A stretch of 64,000 bases of DNA from Clostridia bacterium (GTDB lineage: Bacteria > Bacillota > Clostridia > Christensenellales > UBA1242), in the NCBI GenBank assembly GCA_017399265.1, contig JAFQDL010000001.1:80992-144991 (forward strand), given 5' to 3'. A program made the position numbers and the translations under genes. Below are positions 1-9,224 of the stretch, piece after piece (within the stretch, counting starts at the first letter, position 1; each line of letters begins with the position of its first letter). The notes beneath the pieces were generated by a model. That model was not told the origin of the DNA, made no database searches, and saw nothing but the letters and a program-made list of their open reading frames with translations.

Positions 1-1059
1 GCGAGGTTTGTAGCTGCGCATTATAATGAGCTTAATTTTCCTTTTAGAAGATATCAAATAAACAAGGTGTATCGTGGAGAACGTCCTCAAAAAGGTAGAT
101 TTAGAGAGTTTTATCAATGCGATATTGACGTGGTAGGCAAAGATAATCTTTCTATAATGCATGATGCAGAAGTGCCTGCTGTGATGTATAATATTTTTAG
201 AGATATTAATATTGGTGATTTTAGAATAAAGATATCTAATCGAAAATTATTGTTTGGGTTAATGGAGTATCTAAACCTAACTAATATGACAGCTGATGTG
301 CTTAGAATAATTGATAAATTCTATAAAATTGGACAAGACAAAGTAAGACTAAGTTTAATAGAAGATTACAAACTATCTGATGCTACAGCAGATAAAATAA
401 TAGAGTTTATTTTGACACCTGGCGATAACTACGAAAAATTAGCAAGACTTAGTAACATGGGTATTGAGAATGCTACATTTGAAGAGGGTGTGTCAGAACT
501 ATGTGATGTGTTGCACACTGCAATTAAGTTTGGAATACCTGAAGATGTACTAGAGATAGATTTGACTATTGCTAGAGGGTTAGATTATTATACTGGTACT
601 GTGTACGAAACTATGTTAGTCGGCTATGAGAGTTTGGGTAGTATCTGTTCGGGTGGTAGATATGAAAATCTTGCAGGTTTCTATACAGACAAGAAATTGC
701 CTGGTGTGGGAATGAGTATTGGTTTAACTAGGTTGTTCTACCAATTAAGAGAAAATAATCTACTAAAAGACATGAATCAATCTATTGCTCAAGCACTAAT
801 AATTAATATGGAAGAAAATTATGATTATGCTATAAAAGTTGCTAAAGAGTTGAGAGAGCTTGGTGTAAGAGTGGAAATGTATTTAGAGAATGGCAAAATG
901 AAAAACAAGATATCTTATGCTGATAAAAACAATATACCTTATGCAATTGTTATAGGTGAAGATGAGATAAAAGCCAACAAAGTAATGTTAAAGGATATGA
1001 AGGCATTTAATCAGTCGCTACTTAGTGTAGAAGAGGCTGCAAAAGTAATACTTGGATAA
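1..1059 (+). CDS. hisS: Histidyl-tRNA synthetase, 5' end outside window
   Basis: Class II synthetase that charges tRNA-His with histidine in the cytoplasm. The frame is open from base 1 and the part before base 67 reads AHYNELNFPFRRYQI, which is family sequence, so the GTG at 67 is an internal valine and the true start lies upstream. Motif 2 (VYRGERPQKGRFREFYQCD), the histidine-binding motif LTIARGLDYYTGTVYE and motif 3 (CSGGRYENLAG, VGMSIGLTRLF) are present. The last ~90 residues are the anticodon-binding domain. About 350 of the usual ~420 residues are visible. The gene converges on its neighbour across a shared terminator. Confidence 0.97.
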   Translation, partial: ARFVAAHYNELNFPFRRYQINKVYRGERPQKGRFREFYQCDIDVVGKDNLSIMHDAEVPAVMYNIFRDINIGDFRIKISNRKLLFGLMEYLNLTNMTADVLRIIDKFYKIGQDKVRLSLIEDYKLSDATADKIIEFILTPGDNYEKLARLSNMGIENATFEEGVSELCDVLHTAIKFGIPEDVLEIDLTIARGLDYYTGTVYETMLVGYESLGSICSGGRYENLAGFYTDKKLPGVGMSIGLTRLFYQLRENNLLKDMNQSIAQALIINMEENYDYAIKVAKELRELGVRVEMYLENGKMKNKISYADKNNIPYAIVIGEDEIKANKVMLKDMKAFNQSLLSVEEAAKVILG

Positions 1060-1065
1060 ATAAAA

Positions 1066-1103
1066 AAATACAACTTCTTATATTTAGAAGTTGTATTTTT
1101 TTG
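1066..1103. terminator. Bidirectional terminator after hisS
   Basis: Perfect inverted repeat AAATACAACTTCT / AGAAGTTGTATTT with a short loop, followed by T on the plus strand and preceded by A. It serves both hisS and the convergent minus-strand gene. Confidence 0.9.
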
Positions 1104-1104
1104 T

Positions 1105-3501
1105 TTAATTAGAAGATAATTTTTTTATTCTTGATTTTCTAATAATCTTGACACTAATTAAAATGATCACCAAAAGAAGTATGCTTGAACCTATTAATAT
1201 TAGTGCTATAATTTGGTCTTTAGACAAATCGTCTAGGCTTAGTTGAGAAGTACTAACATATCCAGTGATTAAATTTTGGTCACTGTCATAGTATCTAACT
1301 AGAGCGAATTTCTTGTCTTCGCTGTAGTCAACGATAAGCACTCTGGTATTATTGGCAGTTTCTGCTACGACATTTGAAGAAGTAGAGGCGGATTCATAAA
1401 TTTTGATAATATCGGAATTGTCATAGCATTTTAGAGTAGCATCTGGAAGTATTACTTCGTAATTAACATTTTCACTCAAATATGTTAGGTCGTTTTTGTT
1501 AATATAACCAAAAGAGTTGTTGTTTAGACGAATAATATAGTATTCGATATTGCCATAAGATATACTTGTCTTTGAATAAATATCCACTCTTTCATTTATG
1601 TTTAAATGTTTGATAATAGAAGGGGTATCTATTCCATTTAAGAAATATGGCCTAGAATATACACTAACTGATTTGTTATTTACTTGGAAAAGCCCACTAT
1701 CTTCTTTGAAATTGAAGTTTGGGTTGATAAGTCTATCAATTTTGCAATTGACATTATCAAACAAATACAAAACTCCAGAATTAGGATTGACTGATATGCT
1801 AGAGAAATTTGAAATATCACCATTTACTAAAAAGTTGTTATTGTTTGCTATATTTGTATCAGTGATTATATATTTCGTAATCTTGCTGTTAGATGAGTCT
1901 AGTACATATATATTGTTGTTGTCTAGTGTGATATCTTTTACATTATCAATGATATCTAGTGATGTAATATTGGCGCCATCATTTAAATTGTATAACTTTA
2001 AAGTGTTAGCAGTAAATACTACTATATGATTACTATTAGCAGCAATTTTACCATCATAGAAGTTGTATAAAGATAATTGTCTGAAAGTGTTTGTAGTTGT
2101 GTTAAATTTGTATAATCCGCCACTGCTTACAAATACTAAATCTTTACCAATTGCACACATATCAAATATTCTAGAGTCATGAGTAAGCGTATTAATTGAA
2201 CCACTAGTTAAGTTGTATGAATATATGTATTGAACACTAGTAATTTCGTTATATGCAGTAAAATAAATTGAGTTGGCTATCTTTGTTGCAAATTCTAGGT
2301 TGTTAAGATTAGCAATTTCAATATTGCTAAAAGAATTAGAATTGAGATTTATTACCTCATCATCAATAAGCACTTGCACACGTTTATTATTGTTATCTGC
2401 TACGATTATTTGATCATCTGCAAAATCAATATTGGCATTACTATTAAATCTTCCTACCTCTCCACATTCACTTGCAATAACAATGTCCGTTCCTATAATA
2501 GTACCTTTGTTTTCTACTATTTCGAATTTGAATTTTTGTATACATTTGGTACCGCTGTCTGAGATATAGATATCCTTGTTATGAACGGAAATTTGTTCTG
2601 GTGCTGAGATGTCTTTTATAAGAAATCCCGTGTCAGAAGAGTTGCCGCTAAGAGTTTGGTCAGCATCGAAATCTGAGTTGTTTGTAGAGTACTCTAGATC
2701 GGTTCTTAATACATATACAATATTTTTGTTATCAACAGCTAGTAAATAATCAGTATCATTTTGCTTATATATTGCTAATGAAATAATGTTTGGTTTTGGG
2801 AAAAGTTTGGCTGGATTTTCAATCGTTGAATTGTTATAATTAACACTCCATAGACTGCTACTATAACTATTAGAAGCATTGTTTACAATATAAGCTTCTG
2901 TAGTAGTTGTTGCTATGTTTAGCATTTCAAGTGTGTTGTTTTGTGTGAATTTGCTTGCGATGGCGGAATTGGTGTATGTTCTAATAAACTCCAATGTAAT
3001 AGGGTTGTAGAAATATGCGGCAAATTCCTTATCGTTAATACCTGCTATAACCAGAGTATCTAAGTCTTCACTTATACTATAATCTTTGTATATAGGAAGA
3101 GAGGTTGTTTTGCTTGCATTAATAAAAATATTTGTTAGTGATAGGGTATTTAAGTTAAGTGCTTTAAGACCGCTATCATCTCCAATAAATAAGTGGTTTT
3201 TAGTTAAGTGCAGTTCACTAATGTTATTAAATGTTAGAGAAAATATTGCGGAGTTGATTTTATTTTTTGTCGTTCTGTTGATTAAATAAAACCCGCTTCC
3301 ATCCAGGGTATATGTAATATATTTATCACTAACATCAAAGCAAGTTATACCTTCTAGATTGTCATAAAAACTGGCATATTTGTTGTATTGGGTGTATATT
3401 AAGGTGTTGTCTGAAAAAGTATCTGCTTTAACTATATTAGTTCCTGCAGTAAGTAAACAACAAATAAATATTATAATTGGGATTAAAAATTTTGTTTTCA
3501 T
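1105..3501 (-). CDS. Secreted beta-propeller / SH3-like protein with C-terminal membrane anchor
   Basis: No enzyme function is recognisable. A signal peptide covers residues 1-26 (hydrophobic core IPIIIFICCLLTAG, cleavage near VKA-DT). About 600 residues of beta-strand-rich repeats follow, of NHL/propeller type (phrases such as EQISVHNKDIYISDSGTKCI and NIDFADDQIIVADNNNKRVQ). Two stretches near 630-760 resemble bacterial SH3 domains, and a single transmembrane helix (IIALILIGSSILLLVIILI) ends in a short basic tail. The arrangement implies an outward-facing, membrane-tethered protein. The ribosome site AAAGGTGAAA precedes the ATG. It shares its general architecture with the protein at 4412-5158, and the two flank a regulator gene. 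Confidence 0.8.
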   Translation of the reverse strand: MKTKFLIPIIIFICCLLTAGTNIVKADTFSDNTLIYTQYNKYASFYDNLEGITCFDVSDKYITYTLDGSGFYLINRTTKNKINSAIFSLTFNNISELHLTKNHLFIGDDSGLKALNLNTLSLTNIFINASKTTSLPIYKDYSISEDLDTLVIAGINDKEFAAYFYNPITLEFIRTYTNSAIASKFTQNNTLEMLNIATTTTEAYIVNNASNSYSSSLWSVNYNNSTIENPAKLFPKPNIISLAIYKQNDTDYLLAVDNKNIVYVLRTDLEYSTNNSDFDADQTLSGNSSDTGFLIKDISAPEQISVHNKDIYISDSGTKCIQKFKFEIVENKGTIIGTDIVIASECGEVGRFNSNANIDFADDQIIVADNNNKRVQVLIDDEVINLNSNSFSNIEIANLNNLEFATKIANSIYFTAYNEITSVQYIYSYNLTSGSINTLTHDSRIFDMCAIGKDLVFVSSGGLYKFNTTTNTFRQLSLYNFYDGKIAANSNHIVVFTANTLKLYNLNDGANITSLDIIDNVKDITLDNNNIYVLDSSNSKITKYIITDTNIANNNNFLVNGDISNFSSISVNPNSGVLYLFDNVNCKIDRLINPNFNFKEDSGLFQVNNKSVSVYSRPYFLNGIDTPSIIKHLNINERVDIYSKTSISYGNIEYYIIRLNNNSFGYINKNDLTYLSENVNYEVILPDATLKCYDNSDIIKIYESASTSSNVVAETANNTRVLIVDYSEDKKFALVRYYDSDQNLITGYVSTSQLSLDDLSKDQIIALILIGSSILLLVIILISVKIIRKSRIKKLSSN

Positions 3502-3742
3502 TTTTCACCTTTCAATATATACATTCTAAAATAAGTATATCAAATATATAAAAATAAGTAAAAAGAATTATTTTTAATTTAAGATTAATAAAAAAAATTC
3601 TTTAATTTCCTATAATTTTAGGTTTTCGAACATTTACAATCAATTATCAAAAAATTTTATCAAATTATTTAGCAAAAATTATAAAAAAATAATAATGCGA
3701 CAAAATTCGCAAAAATAATTTCCAAAAAATGTCAGTAAACAC

Positions 3743-3771
3743 TTGCAATTTACAGTTTTATGGTTTAAAAT
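3743..3771 (+). promoter_or_regulatory. Sigma-A-type promoter of the phage-like regulator
   Basis: TTGCAA (3743-3748), a 17-bp spacer and TAAAAT (3766-3771), about 105 bases before the regulator ATG. The box at 3773-3784 lies just downstream, where it would cover the transcription start. Confidence 0.75.
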
Positions 3772-3772
3772 A

Positions 3773-3784
3773 GAACAAATGTTC
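3773..3784. promoter_or_regulatory. LexA/DinR-type SOS box (GAAC-N4-GTTC)
   Basis: The sequence is GAACAAATGTTC with flanks a...g. It matches the Gram-positive LexA core GAAC-N4-GTTC, including the preferred R-N-R-Y spacer. It starts two bases after the -10 hexamer, a normal place for a repressor. A caution is that two similar boxes with a 5-bp spacer (GAACAAAATGTTC) flank the XRE gene at 44.6 kb, so an XRE-type repressor is the alternative. Confidence 0.65.
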
Positions 3785-3875
3785 GATAATTTTCGAAAAC
3801 TAAAAAAATTATTCGACCATATTTAACCTAAAGAAAAATATATTTGAGAGAAATTAAAAAAAAGGAGATTGAATA

Positions 3876-4415
3876 ATGGAAAACTGGGGCAAGGCGTTAT
3901 TAGAAAGTTATAGGTATTTGGAGACTGTAGTGAATACAATTGATGACATGGTGAAAAAAATAAGCATAAACTCCGTTTATTACAACAAAAAAGCTCATTG
4001 TGATACGCTTTCTGTGTTTGATAGAGTAATTATGCTTAATGATAGAAAACTGAATTTAACAAATCTAAAAGTTCTAGTGGATATGGCCTTAGACAAATTA
4101 AAATCAAAAGATAGACAATTTCTTATGCTTTATTATATTGATTGTCTAAATTGTACAGAAATTGCTGAGGTATTAGAGGTGAGTGAAAGAACGGTTTTTA
4201 GACGTAAACTAAGAGCAACGAAGGAGTTTGCCAATGCTTTATCTTTAATTACAACAAAGAGCTATATTGAGACTAATTACAAAGAAGAACACTGGCTTTT
4301 TGATATTTATGCTTATTATTCTAGAGATGAGAAAGATGTAATAACAATTGGCGATGAAAAGTCGGGAAAAGATATTTATAAAACATTAAAACAATTAAGG
4401 AAATTAGCTATTTAA
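3876..4415 (+). CDS. Sigma-70 region-4-like phage regulator (Xpf/ArpU-like)
   Basis: A 179-residue protein whose middle (about 70-120) is a sigma region 4 helix-turn-helix: LKSKDRQFLMLYYIDCLNCT followed by EIAEVLEVSERTVFRRKLRA. No sigma region 2 is seen. Small proteins of this kind (Xpf of PBSX, ArpU/RinA-type activators) switch on phage late operons, and this one lies just upstream of a phage structural operon. A good ribosome site (AAAGGAGATTGAATA) precedes the ATG. Its promoter carries an SOS-like box. The stop overlaps the end of the convergent gene by three bases. The role as late-operon activator is inferred. Confidence 0.75.
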   Translation: MENWGKALLESYRYLETVVNTIDDMVKKISINSVYYNKKAHCDTLSVFDRVIMLNDRKLNLTNLKVLVDMALDKLKSKDRQFLMLYYIDCLNCTEIAEVLEVSERTVFRRKLRATKEFANALSLITTKSYIETNYKEEHWLFDIYAYYSRDEKDVITIGDEKSGKDIYKTLKQLRKLAI

Positions 4416-5158
4416 AGTAATTCATCATAATCAATTTTTTTGATTTTTCTTGGATTTTTAATTTTCTTAGTGGTTTTGGCTGTTTTTGATAGTTTAGGTT
4501 TTTTGTACATAACGATAATGATAATAATAACAGGTATTGATAATATAGCTATTACGATTGCACAATCGGTATTGCTAAGCGGTGATGGTGTAGATGTGAT
4601 TTGTGAAAATTCGTCTAGTACTTCTAGGTTGATACTTATAGGTTCTATAGAGGCTACATATTGATTATATATGTAGCCTTTTACGCCATAGAAATCTACC
4701 AAGTACCAGAGATTTCCGCGATAGTCTATTGCTTCTTCACCATATATTTTCCCAATGTATTTTAAGTCGGTATTGTTTTCTGGAACTACTGCTACAATAT
4801 TATTCGCATTGGAGTCGGGTGAAGATCGAAGATAGCACTTGTTTGAAATAGTTGTCAAATTTGTCGTCGGGTAAGGTTTTGTGGGAGTACCGAGTACTTT
4901 CTTAATATTTTTCTTTAGAACAAATCCGTTAATCCCATTGTAGTTAGCTTGATAGAAGTCGGAGTTGTAATCAAGTACAATTTCTACAAAATAACTTTCT
5001 TCTAAATAGCAGATAACATTATCATTGATCTTTTGGTTTGGGCTTTGATATAAATAGGCGTAGCTACTTGTTACTCTTCCGTATGGTGTGCTGGCAAGGC
5101 CTATAGCGTGCGATTGTGTCGATAAAAAAATTATTAAAATCAGTAAAATATATTTCAT
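4412..5158 (-). CDS. Secreted double SH3-domain protein with C-terminal membrane anchor
   Basis: A signal peptide (residues 1-18, YILLILIIFLSTQSHA) is followed by two SH3-like domains: about 25-85 (GRVTSSYAYLYQSPNQ ... NGINGFVLKKNIKKV) and about 98-170 (CYLRSSPDSNANNIVAVVPE ... VKGYIYNQYVA). Then come a linker, a transmembrane helix (AIVIAILSIPVIIIIIVMY) and a strongly basic tail. Domains of this type often bind peptidoglycan. The start has a clear AAAGGAAAT ribosome site. It resembles the 1105-3501 product in plan and may be functionally linked to it. No lytic catalytic domain is present, so it is not an endolysin. Confidence 0.8.
   Translation of the reverse strand: MKYILLILIIFLSTQSHAIGLASTPYGRVTSSYAYLYQSPNQKINDNVICYLEESYFVEIVLDYNSDFYQANYNGINGFVLKKNIKKVLGTPTKPYPTTNLTTISNKCYLRSSPDSNANNIVAVVPENNTDLKYIGKIYGEEAIDYRGNLWYLVDFYGVKGYIYNQYVASIEPISINLEVLDEFSQITSTPSPLSNTDCAIVIAILSIPVIIIIIVMYKKPKLSKTAKTTKKIKNPRKIKKIDYDELL
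4651..4683 (+). terminator. Plus-strand terminator-like hairpin inside the antisense gene
   Basis: Perfect 11-bp arms AGGCTACATAT / ATATGTAGCCT, 7-base loop, followed by TTTTT on the plus strand. It could end the regulator transcript that runs into the SH3 gene's antisense strand. Its position inside a coding sequence lowers confidence. Confidence 0.45.
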
Positions 5159-5274
5159 ACATTTCCTTTAATTATCAGTAATGATTATATATTAAACTAT
5201 TGACCTAAATTTGATTTAATATAAATTTGTTGAATTAGTGCTAAAAAAAATATAAATTAGCAAAAAGGAGAAAC

Positions 5275-6705
5275 ATGACTCAGAATGAAATAAAAAGCAG
5301 ATTAAATAAAATTCAAAAAGAAGTATATAGACGGTTTGGAAATAAAAATTTGCTAAAATACAATACCGGAGAGAAGATACATAAAAAACAACTATTATTT
5401 CATAAAGACAATCACAAAAATCGTTGGGTATTTGGTGGTAATAGAAGTGGTAAAACAGAATGTGGTGCAGTAGAAGCTATATGGATAGCTCGTGGTATAC
5501 ATCCTTATAGGAAGATTACGGGAGACACGGAAGGCTGGGTGGTTTCTTTAAGTACGCAGGTGCAAAGAGATGTGGCTCAGAAAAAAATTTTGCACTATCT
5601 TAACAAAGATTGGATAGAAGATATTATTATGTCTACTGGTAAAAAAACTGCTTGTGAATATGGTGTAATTGATACGATAATTATTAGAAATGTTTTTGGT
5701 GGATTATCTAAAATAGGTTTTAAAAGTTGTGATCAGGGCAGAGAGAAATTTCAAGGAACAAGCCTTGATTATGTCTGGTTTGATGAGGAGCCTCCGTTCG
5801 ACATTTATATGGAGTGTAAAATGAGGGTTGTTGATAAATGTGGAATTTTGTTTGGGACTATGACACCCCTTAAAGGTTTGACTTGGGTGTATGAACATAT
5901 ATACTTGAACAACTTTAATGATCCAGATGTGTGGTATGTACAAATGGAATGGGAAGATAATCCGTTTTTGGATAAAAGAGAGATAGAAAGCTTGACGAAA
6001 GCGATGTCAAAAGAAGAATTGGAAACTAGGAGATTTGGAAATTTTGGAGGATTTGGAGGTAGGGTTTATGGAGAATTTGATGAGAGTGTGCATGTTATTG
6101 ATCCTTTTGATGTGCCTATTAGTTGGTATGACAATATTAGTATAGATCCGGGGTTGAATAATCCTTTAAGCTGTCATTGGTATGCAGTAGATTTTGATGG
6201 AAATGTGTATGTGATAGCAGAACATTTTGAAGCAGAGAAGGATATAGTTTATCATGCTAATAAAATAAAAGATGTTTGTAAGAAGTTGAATTGGCCTACT
6301 TCGTATAGTGGTAAGATAGAGGCTTTGATAGATAGTGCTGCTAATCAAAAGACTCTTGCCTCTATTAAAAGTGTCACTGAACTTTTTTATGAACAAGACA
6401 TATTAGTCAATACAAATGTCAACAAAGACTTGTTTTCTGGCATAAATAAGGTAAAACAATATCTAAAAAGTGCAGATGGTAAAATTAGACTCTATATATT
6501 TAGAACTTGTACTAATTTAATAAGGGAGTTGAAGTCCTATTATTGGGGAAATAATGATGTGCCAATAAAAAGTGATGATCATGCGTTAGATGAATTACGG
6601 TATTATATTATGAGTAAACCTGATACACCTCAAATAACTATTAAGAAGACTGACATACAAAAAGATAAAGAGAGGCTTCTTAGAAGATTAAGACGAAGAT
6701 GTTAG
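5275..6705 (+). CDS. terL: Phage terminase large subunit
   Basis: ATPase-nuclease that cuts and pumps phage DNA into the prohead. Walker A is GGNRSGKT at residues 54-61, with Walker B LDYVWFDEEPP near 165-175. The coupling motif GTMTPLKGLTW and a C-terminal RNase-H-like nuclease (NISIDPGLNNP, ALIDSAANQ, SDDHALDELRYY with acidic metal ligands) follow. At 476 residues it is full length. The ATG is preceded by AAAAAGGAGAAAC. It is the first gene of the particle operon. The upstream 100 bases contain TTGACC at 5200-5205 but no well-spaced -10 box, which fits use of a dedicated activator. Confidence 0.95.
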   Translation: MTQNEIKSRLNKIQKEVYRRFGNKNLLKYNTGEKIHKKQLLFHKDNHKNRWVFGGNRSGKTECGAVEAIWIARGIHPYRKITGDTEGWVVSLSTQVQRDVAQKKILHYLNKDWIEDIIMSTGKKTACEYGVIDTIIIRNVFGGLSKIGFKSCDQGREKFQGTSLDYVWFDEEPPFDIYMECKMRVVDKCGILFGTMTPLKGLTWVYEHIYLNNFNDPDVWYVQMEWEDNPFLDKREIESLTKAMSKEELETRRFGNFGGFGGRVYGEFDESVHVIDPFDVPISWYDNISIDPGLNNPLSCHWYAVDFDGNVYVIAEHFEAEKDIVYHANKIKDVCKKLNWPTSYSGKIEALIDSAANQKTLASIKSVTELFYEQDILVNTNVNKDLFSGINKVKQYLKSADGKIRLYIFRTCTNLIRELKSYYWGNNDVPIKSDDHALDELRYYIMSKPDTPQITIKKTDIQKDKERLLRRLRRRC

Positions 6706-6810
6706 CAAAAAAACTTGCTATCATCTTTTTTAAAAAAATTTATTTGTTTTTGTCAGTAAAATTTGAAATTTGAAAATTTCGGTGTTTTAATATTTATAAA
6801 TGAGGCTGGT

Positions 6811-7149
6811 ATGGGAAAGGAAATTTTAAGGGTAAAGCAGAAAAAAATTAAAAGTAGTGATGGATCAAAAGAAAATGTTAAAGAAGCATTAATAAGGAAG
6901 GCGTTAGGGTATGAAGTAGAAGAAATTGTAGAAGAGTATGCTCAAGTGGAAGGTAAATTAGAATTAATTAAAAAAAAGGTTAATTCGAAATATTATCCAC
7001 CAGATTTAAGCGCAATAGAATTTGCTTTGAGTACTTTTGGAAATATTCAAGACGAATATTCTAATTATACAGATGAAGAATTATTACAAGAAAAGGAAGA
7101 TTTGATAAAACTGTTTAAAAAATATAAAGGAGGAGACGATGATATATAA
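6811..7149 (+). CDS. Probable terminase small subunit-like protein
   Basis: A 112-residue charged helical protein. The ATG at 6811 was chosen over the TTG at 6763 because GAGG stands five bases before it. The segment ALGYEVEEIVEEYAQVEG, then KKKVNSKYYPPDLSAIEFAL, resembles the C-terminal half of small terminase subunits, where a PPD..A..F pattern is common. A helix-turn-helix at the N-terminus is not obvious. It lies after the large subunit, the reverse of the usual order. The family call is tentative. Confidence 0.5.
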   Translation: MGKEILRVKQKKIKSSDGSKENVKEALIRKALGYEVEEIVEEYAQVEGKLELIKKKVNSKYYPPDLSAIEFALSTFGNIQDEYSNYTDEELLQEKEDLIKLFKKYKGGDDDI

Positions 7150-7327
7150 GATAAAAAGTAGGTATTTAATAAAGTGTGAAATACCGGGTTGTGCTAATAT
7201 TGCATTGAATATGTTTTCAACAAACAAGATAGATGAAAATGGTTTTGCAATATGTGAGAAATGTATTAAAGGAATAATTGAAAAATATAAAAAAAGTGTG
7301 GAGAGAAAGAATGAAAAAGAAAATTAA
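7139..7327 (+). CDS. Small Cys-rich phage protein, zinc-ribbon-like
   Basis: A 62-residue protein with CEIPGC near the start and CEKC near residue 40, a plausible four-cysteine zinc site. The rest is basic. It overlaps the previous gene by 11 bases and the portal gene by 17. The ATG has a good site (AAGGAGGAGAC), so it is translated within the morphogenetic operon. The function is unknown; a small DNA-binding or assembly accessory is possible. Confidence 0.6.
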   Translation: MIYKIKSRYLIKCEIPGCANIALNMFSTNKIDENGFAICEKCIKGIIEKYKKSVERKNEKEN

Positions 7328-9221
7328 AAATAAAGAATTTAACTTGGAAGAAGAGTTTGAAAAAGAATACGTCTCAAAAGTTTTAGATGATTTTAAAAAC
7401 AGACAAAGAGATAGAAAGGCATTTGATACAAAGTGGCAAATGAATATCAATTATTATATAGGCAACCAACATTGCGCAATTGATGGTAAAGGTGATGTTG
7501 TTGACAATCCAAAACAATATTATTGGGAAGAGAGAGAAGTCTATAATCATATAGCTCCAATAATAGAATTAAGATTAAGTAAATTAAGCAAAGTCAGACC
7601 TACATTGAATGTAATTCCATTTAGTGATAATGTCGAAGATGTGTCAAGTGCGAAAGTAAGTAAAAAGATATTGAGTGCGATTTCATATGATGGAAATTTA
7701 AGTAAAACTTTGGCAGAGGGCACAACGTGGAGTGAAATTTGTGGTACAAGTTTTTATAAAATAGGTTGGAATAATAAAGCTGGCAAAGTTGTAGGAAAAG
7801 ATAGTTTGGGAGTGGATATTTACGAGGGAGACATTGAGATTGATGTAGTTAATCCATTTGAAATATATCCTGATAGTAACGCTTATCAAAATATCGACGA
7901 TTGTGCTTCCATTATTCATGCTAGAGCTATTCACAAAGACGTTGTAAAAAATATGTGGGGAGTAGAGGTTGATGGCAAGGATATTGATATATTTACTTTA
8001 GATATTTCTCCTCGTTCAAACTATGCAACTAATGGTTATTCTTCTAATTTAGCGAAGAAAGTAAAAAAAGATCATGTATTAGTTCTTGAAAAATATGAAT
8101 TACCGACTACAAATCTTCCAGAAGGAAGGTTAAGTATTATTGCTGGTGATAGATTGGTTTATATGGGAGAATTGCCATATGTTAATTATCAAAACAAAAA
8201 AAGAGGATATCCGTTTGTTAAGCAAATTTCAAACTCTATGCCAAATTGTTTTTGGGGAATGAGTATAGTAGAGAGATTAATTCCTATTCAAAAATCTTAT
8301 AATGCCATTAAAAATAGAAAGCATGAGTTTTTAAATAGGATATCTATGGGTATTTTGGCAGTAGAAGATGGATCATGCGATATAGAGAATTTAGAAGAAG
8401 AGGGATTGACTCCAGGGAAAGTGCTGGTATATAGAAATGGTTCTAATATGCCAAGAATGTTATCCACAGGTAATGTTCCGTTAGATTTTCAGTATGAAGA
8501 AAAGCAACTTCTTAATGAATTTATAGAGATATCAGGGGTTAGTGATCTTATTTCTACAAAAAGTATTTCAGGAAATTTGAGTGGTACAGCATTGCAATTA
8601 CTTATAGAACAAGACGAAGTAAGACTAATAAATAGTGCAGAGAATTTAAAAGATTGTGTTATCCAGATAGCAAAGATGGTTTTAAGATTATACAAGCAAT
8701 TTGCAACATTCCCACATACTACTAGATTGATAGGCAAGAATGGAACGGTTGAATTAATGTATTGGCAAGGGTCTAATTTAGCAACTGAAGATGTAGTATT
8801 TGAGACAGAATATGAATTAACGCAGTCATTGGCTCAGAAGAGGAGTTCTATAATGGAAGCATTGCACGCAGGTCTTTTACATGATGAAAATGGCAAGCTA
8901 AGTAATGGCATGAGACATAAAATTCTATCAGAGTTGGGCTTTGATATTTGGGAAAATACGATGGACGAAAAAACTTTGCAGGGTTATCAAGCAGAAAAAG
9001 AAAATGTATCTTTAGTTATTGATGGTGTAATTAATGAACCGACTGAGATAGATGATCATGCAACCCATATTAATGAACATATCTGCTTTATATTATCAAA
9101 TGATTTTAAAATACAGCAAAAAGAAAAACCTGAGCTAGAGACTAAACTATTAGAGCATATAAGAAAGCATAAAATGTTTAATCAAATATCTAAACAAATA
9201 GAAAATATAGAAAAGGAGTAG
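7311..9221 (+). CDS. Phage portal protein (P22-type)
   Basis: The dodecameric portal ring through which DNA enters the capsid. The 636-residue protein has features of the P22-like portal family: an early helical clip region (KWQMNINYYIGNQHC, YNHIAPIIELRLSKLSKVRP), the conserved core (VNPFEIYPDSNAYQNIDDC, FVKQISNSMPNCFWGMSIVE, PIQKSYNAIKNRKHEFLNR) and ISGNLSGTALQLLIEQDE. The ATG at 7311, with GGAGAGAAAGA before it, is preferred to the TTG at 7278. It lies between terminase and scaffold as in P22-like phages. Confidence 0.88.
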   Translation: MKKKIKNKEFNLEEEFEKEYVSKVLDDFKNRQRDRKAFDTKWQMNINYYIGNQHCAIDGKGDVVDNPKQYYWEEREVYNHIAPIIELRLSKLSKVRPTLNVIPFSDNVEDVSSAKVSKKILSAISYDGNLSKTLAEGTTWSEICGTSFYKIGWNNKAGKVVGKDSLGVDIYEGDIEIDVVNPFEIYPDSNAYQNIDDCASIIHARAIHKDVVKNMWGVEVDGKDIDIFTLDISPRSNYATNGYSSNLAKKVKKDHVLVLEKYELPTTNLPEGRLSIIAGDRLVYMGELPYVNYQNKKRGYPFVKQISNSMPNCFWGMSIVERLIPIQKSYNAIKNRKHEFLNRISMGILAVEDGSCDIENLEEEGLTPGKVLVYRNGSNMPRMLSTGNVPLDFQYEEKQLLNEFIEISGVSDLISTKSISGNLSGTALQLLIEQDEVRLINSAENLKDCVIQIAKMVLRLYKQFATFPHTTRLIGKNGTVELMYWQGSNLATEDVVFETEYELTQSLAQKRSSIMEALHAGLLHDENGKLSNGMRHKILSELGFDIWENTMDEKTLQGYQAEKENVSLVIDGVINEPTEIDDHATHINEHICFILSNDFKIQQKEKPELETKLLEHIRKHKMFNQISKQIENIEKE

Positions 9222-9224
9222 TTT

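Larger units (their letters stand above)
3502..3875. promoter_or_regulatory. Intergenic control region, divergent promoters
   Basis: Very AT-rich 374 bases without a gene. It holds the upstream region of the minus-strand surface protein and, for the plus strand, the promoter and operator-like box listed separately. Several TTCGAA / GAAC-type half sites are scattered here (near 3625 and 3790). Nothing else is recognised. Confidence 0.6.

Noticed and set aside
4412-5158. Endolysin for the particle cluster
   Set aside because: Only SH3-like domains and a C-terminal membrane anchor are visible; no amidase, muramidase or peptidase motif.
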